Assembly (NCBI RefSeq): GCF_014202895.1
Contig: NZ_JACHHV010000013.1
Coordinates: 1-45,873 of the forward strand
Source of the DNA: Lactovum miscens
Lineage (GTDB): Bacteria > Bacillota > Bacilli > Lactobacillales > Streptococcaceae
Length of the DNA stretch: 45,873 bases
Direction: 5' to 3'
Position numbers and translations under genes: made by a program. This document shows, in pieces, positions 38,749 through 45,873 of this stretch. The notes below the pieces were generated by a model that saw only the letters and a list, made by a program, of their open reading frames with translations, made no database searches and was not told the DNA's origin. Position 1 is the first letter of the stretch; the number at the start of each line of letters is the position of its first letter.

Positions 38749-38788
38749 TAGAAAAACTCTGTTTATAGCTTCATTATCGATTTTCTTG

Positions 38789-38794
38789 TATAAT
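38789..38794 (+). promoter_or_regulatory. -10 of the phosphoesterase gene, leaderless start
   Basis: A perfect TATAAT is followed by six bases (CACTTT) and the ATG at 38801. No purine-rich sequence is available for ribosome binding. Confidence 0.55.
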
Positions 38795-38800
38795 CACTTT

Positions 38801-39664
38801 ATGAGTAAATTGGCGATAATTAGCGATTTTCATATGGATTCAAATCACTTTTCTGAAGAAGAACTTTTAGTATTTGAAGAAGTCTTACGAGAGGAGCAAG
38901 TTACTGATTTGCACTTTGCTGGTGATATTAGCAATGATCTTTATGGAATCAGCTTCCCCTATTTAAATAGGCTCAGTCGGAGTTTTATTGTGACTTATAA
39001 CCTCGGTAATCATGATATGATTGGCCTAACAGAGAATGAGATTGATAAAAAAGATTTTCTCATAAAAAAATTAGGAAATAAAACTTTACTCGCCTTTCAT
39101 GGTTGGTATGATTATAGTTTTTATGGAGGTGACCTTGGTAAAATTGGTCATTTCAAAGACAATTTTTATTTTGACCGAAAAATACATCGAGATTTTGATG
39201 ATCAAATGACTACTGAAATTCTTTTAGAAAAACTCAATCAGGTACTTAATAGTCTTGAAGGAGACGTGATTGTCGCTTTACATTTTGTACCACATGCTCA
39301 TTTTATCATTGACACGAGATATGAAAAATTCGAACGTTTTAACGCATTCCTTGGGTCGAAAACTTTCCATGAAACTTTCTTGAAATACCCTAATATCACA
39401 GATGTCGTTTTTGGACACATTCACCAAAGATACAACCCCACTGTGATTGATCAAATAAACTATCATGCCCGCCCTCTTGGTTATACTTATGAATGGGAGA
39501 TATTGAGAAAATTTTTAATCAAATATCCAAAATTTCAGGATGATACAATTCGACAACCTAAAAAAAATTATAACCATATCAAGGAGCTAGTTGAATGGAA
39601 AGAATATAAAAAAGAGCATTTAAAAGATGAATTTCGATCAGCAATGACAACCTTTAATTTTTAA
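38801..39664 (+). CDS. Calcineurin-like metallophosphoesterase
   Basis: The 287-residue hydrolase has the two-metal motifs in order: DFHMDSN (near residue 8), GDIS (near 42), GNHD (near 68), HFVPHAH (near 165) and GHIHQRYNPT (near 206). It resembles the putative phosphoesterase family (TIGR03729-like) of lactic acid bacteria, whose substrate is not established. I start at MSKLAIISDF, because the upstream in-frame ATG at 38786 overlaps the -10. The gene stands alone, divergent from queG. Confidence 0.88.
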   Translation: MSKLAIISDFHMDSNHFSEEELLVFEEVLREEQVTDLHFAGDISNDLYGISFPYLNRLSRSFIVTYNLGNHDMIGLTENEIDKKDFLIKKLGNKTLLAFHGWYDYSFYGGDLGKIGHFKDNFYFDRKIHRDFDDQMTTEILLEKLNQVLNSLEGDVIVALHFVPHAHFIIDTRYEKFERFNAFLGSKTFHETFLKYPNITDVVFGHIHQRYNPTVIDQINYHARPLGYTYEWEILRKFLIKYPKFQDDTIRQPKKNYNHIKELVEWKEYKKEHLKDEFRSAMTTFNF

Positions 39665-40884
39665 AACTAATGCATTTGTATGGTTTTCTATTTGTAAGCT
39701 TAAAAATATCCTTGAATAATATCCTTAGGGACAATGAATTTTGAATTATCGAGTGCCATTTTATTTAGCTTTCCTTTAATTTTTTAGCTTCAGTTTCATA
39801 AATATCTTGATGGACTTCAAAGTGTTCATAACACACAACTAGGTATTGGCATCAAGTAGTTATCTTTGATAAATTAGAAAATTGGTTCGATACTTTGGGA
39901 AAATGATTCTAGAATTTTTAAAAGATTGGGAATGATGTGGTAGAAAGAATTTGGGTGTAAAAGAAAAACCTCAAATCCGATTAAAGGGTTACGGCTTTAA
40001 GCTTATTTTCGATCTGATTAATTTGTTTTACAAAATTGTTATAGTCATCACACTCTTGAGGAATTTTGAATTTATAAGTGAACATTTCACCACTAACAAC
40101 TTGAATGTTGTCCAGTTTCGTATAACCATTTTTATACTTACTTGGCTACAAAAAGCCACCTTTTCTAAACTCGTAGTCTCGTTACATTTTTGCAAGAATC
40201 ATTAGGTGGGCGTCTTGCACGCTTTATTGCCCTCAAACTAGTCAATTTTCACTCTGATTCAAAATCATATTAACTATTCAATTTTTTACAGTTGTTATTA
40301 TGTGCCTGCTCATGTCGGGGTTGCAACGATTACTTTTAAAAGGAGTAGTAATTTACCGTTCTATAAGAAAGGGTTAACTACTTTAAACATTAAATTTCCA
40401 TTTGCAACCTGTTGGCAATTAATTATCACGGGTCCCATTATTCGTAGTATCATTAAATTCATTCATAAATAACTCAGGCTAGTCTTTTTCTAGCTAAATG
40501 AACGAAGATATATTTTATATTTCAGATTTACCTATTAGTATTTAAATTGTCAGAAAAAGGTCACCTAAACTTTCGTCATAAAATGGCATCATCCTGTCTT
40601 TAACTAACCAATATTGAAAAAATAGGATTTCCTATTGGTTTGAGTCTGTTGCTTGTTCTTTAAATGTCTTCGTTTTAGACCGTTTATTTATAAGTATAGT
40701 AGGATTGGTTGTTCATTCTTATTAAATACATTGAATAATTAAAAAAGAGCTTTGTGTCAAAACTTCTTATCCTACAACATCCTTAATTCTCATATGTTCA
40801 ACACCATTTCTTTTTTCTTTAATAATATTATATCAGGATTTTAGGTATAGGTTGAGACTACATCAGTTTTTGGGGGGTAAAAAA
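39665..40884. other. 1.2-kb decayed region with coding remnants
   Basis: There is no intact gene, but short frames look like old coding sequence. On the minus strand near 39760-39840 it reads VVCYEHFEVHQDIYETEAKK up to a stop. On the minus strand near 39985-40115 it reads LDNIQVVSGEMFTYKFKIPQ then ECDDYNNFVKQINQIENKL, distantly reminiscent of the C-terminal end of type I restriction specificity subunits. On the plus strand near 40287-40470 it reads VGVATITFKRSSNLPFYKKG. None has a start or a complete domain. The 39951-40205 plus frame is not credible as a gene. Confidence 0.45.
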
Positions 40885-41322
40885 CTATTTTTTAACTTTT
40901 GATAATAGATTTTTTAACTGTTCTAAACTTTCCGCAAGCTTAGTAATGTCTTCTTGCTTTAATCCCTTAAACAGTTCATCAAATAGTTCAAACCGAGCCT
41001 CATTAATCTCTTGATAGAGTGCTTGACCAATGGGAGTGAGTGAAACTCTGTGAACCCTTTTATCAGAAGAGTCAGTCAACGAAAAAAGGAGTCCCTTAGC
41101 TTCTAATTTATCAACTTGTCGACTAACGGAAGAGTGATTTTTCCCTAATTGCTTCGCTAATTCTCCAACATTAAGGGAGTTTTGTCTCCCCACTCTAACA
41201 ATGATAGGCAGTCTGTTTTTATCATAAGCAGCTCCTGCTTTTGTTAAAAGAATTTCATCTTGTTCTGGATCATTAAAGAAGTCAACGATAGCAATAAGAG
41301 ATTCAAAAATTTGATTAATCAT
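40885..41322 (-). CDS. MarR-family transcriptional regulator
   Basis: The 145-residue winged-helix protein has recognition region NVGELAKQLGKNHSSVSRQV then DKLEAKGLL and a wing SLTDSSDKRVHRVSLT. It is divergent from a flavin reductase gene, a frequent arrangement for regulators of quinone or nitro-compound stress. No Shine-Dalgarno is present; TATAAT ends seven bases before the ATG. An imperfect repeat GTGC-aatac-GCAC in the spacer is a possible operator. Confidence 0.85.
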   Translation of the reverse strand: MINQIFESLIAIVDFFNDPEQDEILLTKAGAAYDKNRLPIIVRVGRQNSLNVGELAKQLGKNHSSVSRQVDKLEAKGLLFSLTDSSDKRVHRVSLTPIGQALYQEINEARFELFDELFKGLKQEDITKLAESLEQLKNLLSKVKK

Positions 41323-41329
41323 AGGTAGT

Positions 41330-41359
41330 ATTATATACTAAATTAGTGCAATACGCACG
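41330..41359. promoter_or_regulatory. Control region between marR and the FMN reductase gene
   Basis: The minus-strand TATAAT (41330-41335) lies seven bases from the marR ATG. Next to it is the inverted repeat GTGC-aatac-GCAC (about 41347-41359), a candidate MarR site. Confidence 0.45.
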
Positions 41360-41385
41360 CATTTAATTTAAGAGGAGAATCTTCA

Positions 41386-41957
41386 ATGGGAGACAAAAAA
41401 TAGGGCTCATTTTAGGAAGTAACCGCCCTAATCGGATAGGGAGCGATATTGCACAGTGGGTTAAACAAACGATGTGTCATCCCGCCTTAGAAATTGATAT
41501 CATCGATTTAGCTCAAATCAATCTCCCTTTTTTAGATGAACCAGAAATACCCGCAAGAGGAAATTACCAAAAAGAGCATACCAAAAGATGGAGTCAGCTT
41601 ATTCAAAAATATGATGGCTTTGTTCTCGTTTTCCCTCAATATAATTGGGGATATCCAGCTGTTTTAAAAAATGCAATGGATTATTTGTACATGGAATGGG
41701 AAAACAAGCCCGTCAGTTTAATGCCTTACGGGGGACATGGCGGATTTCAAGCACTCATTGCTATGAAACTTGTAACACAAGGCTTGAATATGTATAACAT
41801 GTCCGTCAATCCACCGTTAAATATTTCGAAGGAGATGTTTAATGAAAAAAATCAATTTATTGATATTAACGCCTCCTTTGGTTCTATAAGTCCACAAGTT
41901 AAAATGGTCTCAGAAGAATTTATTCATCTGTTTTCCCTAAATAATCATCATTCATAG
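41386..41957 (+). pseudogene. NADPH-dependent FMN reductase, frameshifted at a poly-A tract
   Basis: A good GAGGAG precedes the ATG at 41386, but the frame (MGDKK) hits TAG after five codons at a run of six A. With one more A the reading becomes MGDKKIGLILGSNRPNRIGS and continues to 41957. That gives a full flavodoxin-fold reductase of about 190 residues, with the phosphate loop GSNRPNRIG, the FPQYNWGYPAVLKNAMDYLY motif and YGGHGGFQA. The internal ATG at 41472 would lose the FMN loop, so it is not a real start. This is a pseudogene, a slippage-dependent gene or a sequencing error. Confidence 0.8.
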
Positions 41958-41960
41958 AAT

Positions 41961-41995
41961 AAAAAATAGAGAATCTCTTATGAATCTCTATTTTT
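41961..41995. terminator. Terminator after the FMN reductase gene
   Basis: AAAAATAGAGA pairs with TCTCTATTTTT and ends in a T run, directly after the stop codon. Confidence 0.75.
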
Positions 41996-42069
41996 GTATT
42001 AGTACACCTTTGTTCTTATGCTGTTTTCCACACTTATTACATAAGTGAGTTATGGAATGATTATGGTCA

Positions 42070-42717
42070 TTAGATTTCCTTTTTATAGATTGGAAGCAGA
42101 ACCTCATCTACAAGGGCAATGATATCTTTATCTGTAATCGGATCGCCACCAATCATGATATGATAGCGTAATATTTGAAAAGGAAGAACTTTTGCAGTTT
42201 GCCCAATAGTCTCGCGTGCTTCTCCACGCTCTTGAGCCCGTGCAAGAATTCGTTCAACAATAATAAGATTGTTGTTCGTAATTTCAGAAACCATATCATC
42301 CAAAATTCCTTTTCCTTGTGATTGTTCGAAAAAGATAAACGACAAAAAATTTTTGGGATAAAGCTTTGAATTTTCTCTCGTGTAGGTCGCCATCGTAATG
42401 AGATCCTCTCGTAGGCTTCCCGTGTTGAAAACTTGATCAATGACTGCCCCATGCCAATTTGGATTTTTTTCAATGTGATACCGGGCCGCCTCATAAATCA
42501 GACTAAAATTATTATCCCAGTAGCGATAAATAACACTGCGGGTTGTATGTGCCAACTGAGCGACATTTTGAAAGGTAACCGCCTCATACCCTTTCTTTTC
42601 CAAAAGATCAATCGTTGCATTATAAATTGCCCCATTTAACTCAGATCCTCTTCTACGTGATCTTCGGGAGGGGACAACAGAAGATTGTTCCTCTATTTTT
42701 CTCTGCTTTTGCGTCAT
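42070..42717 (-). CDS. TetR/AcrR-family regulator
   Basis: The 215-residue repressor has an HTH at about residues 30-75 (VTFQNVAQLAHTTRSVIYRY) followed by a helical ligand domain. A basic N-terminal arm (SRRSRRRG) precedes the HTH. It is divergent from an MFS efflux gene 263 bases away that has a palindrome in its leader, so it probably represses the pump until a drug binds. A GGAGAA ribosome binding site is present. Confidence 0.88.
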   Translation of the reverse strand: MTQKQRKIEEQSSVVPSRRSRRRGSELNGAIYNATIDLLEKKGYEAVTFQNVAQLAHTTRSVIYRYWDNNFSLIYEAARYHIEKNPNWHGAVIDQVFNTGSLREDLITMATYTRENSKLYPKNFLSFIFFEQSQGKGILDDMVSEITNNNLIIVERILARAQERGEARETIGQTAKVLPFQILRYHIMIGGDPITDKDIIALVDEVLLPIYKKEI

Positions 42718-42894
42718 TTTCTTCTCCTAAAATGAAGATTATTTTCTACGGAATATATCTTATTCTTTCGTATTCATTTTATCAAATATCACAAAAAATC
42801 ACAAATAAAGATCTTCTTGTCTTCTTTATATCATCTTACAATCAGCTCAATAATGCTATTCTTTTGTTAATTAGATACAAATAGTTTCTTATTT

Positions 42895-42923
42895 TTGACA
42901 AAATAAAAAAATAATTTTATAAT
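42895..42923 (+). promoter_or_regulatory. Promoter of the MFS pump gene
   Basis: TTGACA and TATAAT are consensus hexamers separated by 17 bases. Confidence 0.8.
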
Positions 42924-42939
42924 GATTTTTACAAAGATA

Positions 42940-42956
42940 AGATACAGAACGTATCT
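42940..42956. promoter_or_regulatory. Candidate TetR operator in the pump leader
   Basis: AGATAC-agaac-GTATCT is a perfect inverted repeat between the promoter and the ribosome binding site. A half site AGATAC recurs near 42872. Confidence 0.55.
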
Positions 42957-42980
42957 AGTTGTTGTAGGAAGGATTTATAA

Positions 42981-44423
42981 ATGACTAAAAAAGTAAAACA
43001 GGAAAAATTGCCGAAGGAGCTCACTCGAATTGCGTGGATTCTCGTTATTGGAGCGATCCCAGCCATGCTAGATTCAACCATGGTGAATATCGCCATTAAT
43101 AAGCTTCAACTTGATCTCAATACAAGTCTAAATATGATTCAATGGGCAATCACAGGTTACACTTTAGCACTAGCTGCTGCTGTACCAATTACTGGTTATC
43201 TCATGAATCATTTTGATGGTAAGAAAATTTTTGCCATCTGTGTTGCTCTTTTCGGCGCAGGATCAGTGCTTTCGGGATTCGCATGGAATGTGGATGCCTT
43301 CATCCTTTCACGAATGGTACAAGGATTTTTCGGAGGAATCCTTGTTACCTGTCTCACAACACTTTTATTTGCAGTAACTCCCAAAGACAAGATCGGACAA
43401 CTCATGGCTGTTGTGGGAACACCAATGATTTTAGGACCTATTTTGGGACCAGTTATAGGTGGCTTCATCGTTCAATACCTGAATTGGCACTGGATTTTCT
43501 TTGTCAATATTCCAATTGTTATTATTGCGGTTATCTTGATCTGGCATTACCTCCCCAAAATGACACCACTCAATCCTACCTCCAAACTAGATTGGATAGG
43601 AACGTTGATTTTGATTACTTTTTCAAGTAGTTTTATGTATGGAATTATCAAAGGATCTGAAGCGACACATTTTTTCGAAAGCCATGGAATGTGGTTGTTT
43701 TGTGGAGTGAGTCTTATTTGCCTTGTAGCTTATATCATTTATGATTTATTAAGAAAACATAATACCGTCATGCCCTTAAAATTCTTTGAATCACGGAATT
43801 TTACAGCGGCAAATATAGGTATTTTCCTAAATGGACTTGCGGTCAATGGAGCTATGTTATTGCTTCCCCTCTATTTTCAAAATGTTCGAAATTTCACAGT
43901 GGTTGAAGCAGGAATGATTTTGATTCCCCAGGGACTAGGAATGCTCATAACACGACCACTTGCGGGGAAATTCATTGATAAAGTTGGAGCTCGACCAGTT
44001 GTCCTTGCAAGTATTGCTGTTTCGCTGATAGGATCTGTTCCACTGATTTGGTGGGGAAGCTCAACAAACATCTGGTGGATTGTGCTTATCCTTTTTATCC
44101 GTGGTCTTGGAATTGGTGGTGTTTTCATGCCACTCATGACCGATGTCTATATTGGAATTGAACCCAAAGATGTTCCTGGTGCAGGAGTAGCAAATCGAAT
44201 GATTCAAAACGTGGGCTCAAGCTTTGGTTCCGCTGTAATGTCAGCGATCGTGACAGGGATTGTCTTGAATTATATGACAAGTCATACTAGTGTTAATGCT
44301 GCAAACCTTGCTAAAATAACGGGTTATCAAACGGGATTCCTTGTAAGCTGTATCGCTCTTGCAGTTATCGCCATCCCCGCGCTATTCCTCACAAGCAAAC
44401 ACCAAAAATCTAAAATCTCTTGA
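42981..44423 (+). CDS. MFS multidrug efflux transporter, DHA2 (14-TM) family
   Basis: This 480-residue proton-driven drug exporter of the EmrB/QacA type has fourteen hydrophobic segments. The D1-like motif LDSTMVNIAI is near residue 31. The motif A region (YLMNHFDGKKIF) and the motif C-like GTPMILGPILGPVIGG (near 150) also fit. An AGGAAGG ribosome binding site lies before the ATG. Substrates cannot be deduced. It is transcribed from a consensus promoter with a palindromic operator, divergent from the TetR gene. Confidence 0.92.
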   Translation: MTKKVKQEKLPKELTRIAWILVIGAIPAMLDSTMVNIAINKLQLDLNTSLNMIQWAITGYTLALAAAVPITGYLMNHFDGKKIFAICVALFGAGSVLSGFAWNVDAFILSRMVQGFFGGILVTCLTTLLFAVTPKDKIGQLMAVVGTPMILGPILGPVIGGFIVQYLNWHWIFFVNIPIVIIAVILIWHYLPKMTPLNPTSKLDWIGTLILITFSSSFMYGIIKGSEATHFFESHGMWLFCGVSLICLVAYIIYDLLRKHNTVMPLKFFESRNFTAANIGIFLNGLAVNGAMLLLPLYFQNVRNFTVVEAGMILIPQGLGMLITRPLAGKFIDKVGARPVVLASIAVSLIGSVPLIWWGSSTNIWWIVLILFIRGLGIGGVFMPLMTDVYIGIEPKDVPGAGVANRMIQNVGSSFGSAVMSAIVTGIVLNYMTSHTSVNAANLAKITGYQTGFLVSCIALAVIAIPALFLTSKHQKSKIS

Positions 44424-45019
44424 GGCTACCTACTTTATTAAAGGATAAGCAACTGCTTCATTAAGGAAAATAAGTGTACGAACTTCGATTAAAATGGAGA
44501 GATTATTGAAGCATTCACAAGACTCAGTAGTAAAAATAAAAATCAATAAAATATCTGCGCTTGTATCACGAATATTTTTGCATATCAAAATAAGGTTCTT
44601 CACTAGAAAAGCCTATTTGTAGCAATGCACCGCTATTAGATCATTATTTTATGCGTTATTATCATAGGTGAGCTATGGGATGGTATGCATATCGCTATTT
44701 TATCACAGGCGACTATCAATATTAACGGCGCAACTAAAAAAGTAAGTGTCAAATAATTAGCCGTATATTCTAAAAATTGATTTTTTGTTTATACGAAAAG
44801 GCCCACCCTGAGTTTGTTAGGACCAAGGTGTGCTTGGTAAATTGAACGCTAGTCCAATTGATCACCTTTTTATCTATATCAAGACCGCTTTTAGAAGTAC
44901 ATTATGACTTTTTTTCAACCACGACTCGATTTTTTCAATGTTTCTTAAGGTGGCTCTAAACAAATATGAAATTTACCGTTTCAGATCAAATATACTATCA
45001 AATAAGTTTTGCCAATTGA
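44424..45019. other. Decayed accessory sequence without intact genes
   Basis: There is no frame with a start, ribosome binding site and recognisable product, and no clear terminator for the pump gene. The composition and lack of open frames suggest gene remains. Confidence 0.4.
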
Positions 45020-45355
45020 TTAACTTGTAGTCTCTAATAAAAGGCGTAATTGAGAGATTTCACCCTCAGTTATACTTGGAATATTACTCCAAGTGAACAT
45101 CTTCTGCATGAAACCTTTATTCTGCTCTTTTAACAGATCCAACTTAGGCTGATGAAAGGTGATGGTGTAGTCTAATTGTTTGAACAATTTACCAATATAT
45201 TTTGTATATTGTCTGATGAAACTAAAATTTTTGCAATCATAAAAATCTTCGAGAACTAGTTCACTCATCATAGTTCCCAACTTATTAGATTTTACAAGCA
45301 AGTGTTTGAATATTGGATCGCAATTGATGTACTGCTTCCAAAACAAAACATTCAT
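45020..45355 (-). pseudogene. Hypothetical 111-residue frame, probably a gene remnant
   Basis: I do not recognise the product. It is mixed charged and aromatic (MNVLFWKQYINCDPIFKHLL at the start, ending SITEGEISQLRLLLE), helical in appearance, without membrane segments or motifs. No Shine-Dalgarno precedes the ATG, and the frame stays open for about 14 more codons upstream, which suggests the C-terminal part of a larger broken gene. It lies next to an IS30 copy. Confidence 0.35.
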
Positions 45356-45664
45356 AACCGTTATTGCTCGAATGGTTATAGAAGTACGGTTAAATTATTC
45401 AATTTCCAATATCATTCAGAACAAGCCTTCCAAAAGAAAATATTTTACTTATAAAGGAAATAATGGATAATTAAGACGAATGATTATATAAAAAAAATAC
45501 AAAATCGGTGACTCCTTCCATTTAATTACTACTATCATGCTACTTTTAAAACATCAAAAAAGACAAAATCGTAAGGACTTTGTCTATAATCTGAGATCCA
45601 CGTTATAAAATAAAAATAGATCTATCAACAATATTTTTAATAATTTACTTAATATTATTATTTA
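45356..45664. other. Non-coding flank of IS30 copy 3
   Basis: AT-rich sequence with no supported gene. It ends at the boundary of the third IS30 copy, preceded by TTATTATTTA. Confidence 0.4.
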
Positions 45665-45873
45665 GGCAAATTGCAAATTTAATTTAGCCACCCCGATACA
45701 TCTGAAATGGCGTCTGATACTTGAACATTTTTCTTGGATATTGATTCATCCAAGTCTCAATTTTAGCAACAGCCTGAACTGTTGTTTGTTTTGTTCCTTT
45801 GGGTAAGAAACGTCTGATCATGCGGTTATGATTCTCATTGCTTCCACGCTCAAAGCTCGCATAGGCATGACAA
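45665..45873 (-). mobile_element. IS30-family element, right end only (copy 3, cut by window edge)
   Basis: It begins with the right inverted repeat GGCAAATTGCAAATTTAATT and holds the transposase 3' end (stop at 45684-45686). On the minus strand the reading includes HAYASFERGSNENHNRMIRR and PRKMFKYQTPFQMYRGG. A few base differences from copy 2 show that it is a separate insertion. It has the same orientation as copy 1 at the left edge. Confidence 0.9.
45684..45873 (-). CDS. IS30-family transposase, C-terminal part
   Basis: About 62 C-terminal codons are present, including the catalytic Glu in SFERGSNENHN. The rest lies outside the window. The protein matches the complete transposase at 24002-24937 almost residue for residue. 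Confidence 0.88.
   Translation of the reverse strand, partial: CHAYASFERGSNENHNRMIRRFLPKGTKQTTVQAVAKIETWMNQYPRKMFKYQTPFQMYRGG

Noticed and set aside
39951-40205. 84-residue plus-strand frame as a gene
   Set aside because: No ribosome binding site; the opposite strand carries a more protein-like remnant, so this is probably a shadow.
41472-41957. FMN reductase starting at the internal ATG
   Set aside because: It would lack the FMN phosphate-binding loop GSNRPNRIG and has no Shine-Dalgarno; the frameshifted full-length gene explains the data better.

Overview
The window is low-GC Firmicutes DNA. It looks like a Lactococcus-type member of the Streptococcaceae. Supporting signs are a cdaA-cdaR-glmM operon, hprK-lgt, a parE/plsY divergent pair, an HdiR-like LexA-type regulator beside dinB, a DUF3042 small protein, yqgQ-glcK-rhodanese, and CcpA-type cre sites. 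I cannot name a species from sequence alone. Most of the window is ordinary chromosomal housekeeping DNA, mostly transcribed leftward.

Layout. 1-93: end of an IS30-family element cut by the window edge. 417-7439: stand-alone EIIA(Glc), the cdaA-cdaR-glmM c-di-AMP/cell-wall operon, a diacylglycerol kinase and DNA ligase ligA, then tRNA-Cys and a DUF3042 gene. 8.2-17.2 kb: sugar block with a beta-glucoside PTS IIC, 6-phospho-beta-glucosidase and RpiR regulator; the fruR-fruK-fruA operon; and gnd. 17.3-20.6 kb: YtxH and DUF948 proteins, lgt, hprK and a small membrane protein. 20.5-26.6 kb: accessory segment with a fossil IS30 end, an IscA-like protein, an esterase/OhrR-like MarR pair, small RHH-like genes, a complete IS30 element, and a frameshifted small gene plus a frameshifted, N-terminally truncated tyrosine recombinase, i.e. 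the wreck of an integrative element. 26.6-39.7 kb: core genes fba, rhodanese, glcK, yqgQ, dinB, hdiR, parE, plsY, ftsEX, prfB, queG and a phosphoesterase. 39.7-45.9 kb: accessory end with decayed sequence, MarR plus a frameshifted FMN reductase, TetR plus a 14-TM efflux pump, more decayed sequence, and a third IS30 copy cut by the right edge.

How the genes fit together. Many genes belong to carbon uptake and its global control: EIIA(Glc), HPr kinase, glucokinase, fructose and beta-glucoside PTS, Fba and Gnd. cre-like sites overlap or directly follow the celB and fruR promoters, which links the local operons to HprK/CcpA control.

The least expected signal is architectural. At least ten genes (ligA, rpiR, hprK, yqgQ, parE, plsY, prfB, queG, the phosphoesterase and a marR) have a good -10 hexamer ending only 6-9 bases before the start codon and no Shine-Dalgarno sequence. 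This predicts leaderless or near-leaderless mRNAs. Most of the other genes in the same window carry clear Shine-Dalgarno sequences. No CRISPR array, rRNA or complete new defence system was seen.
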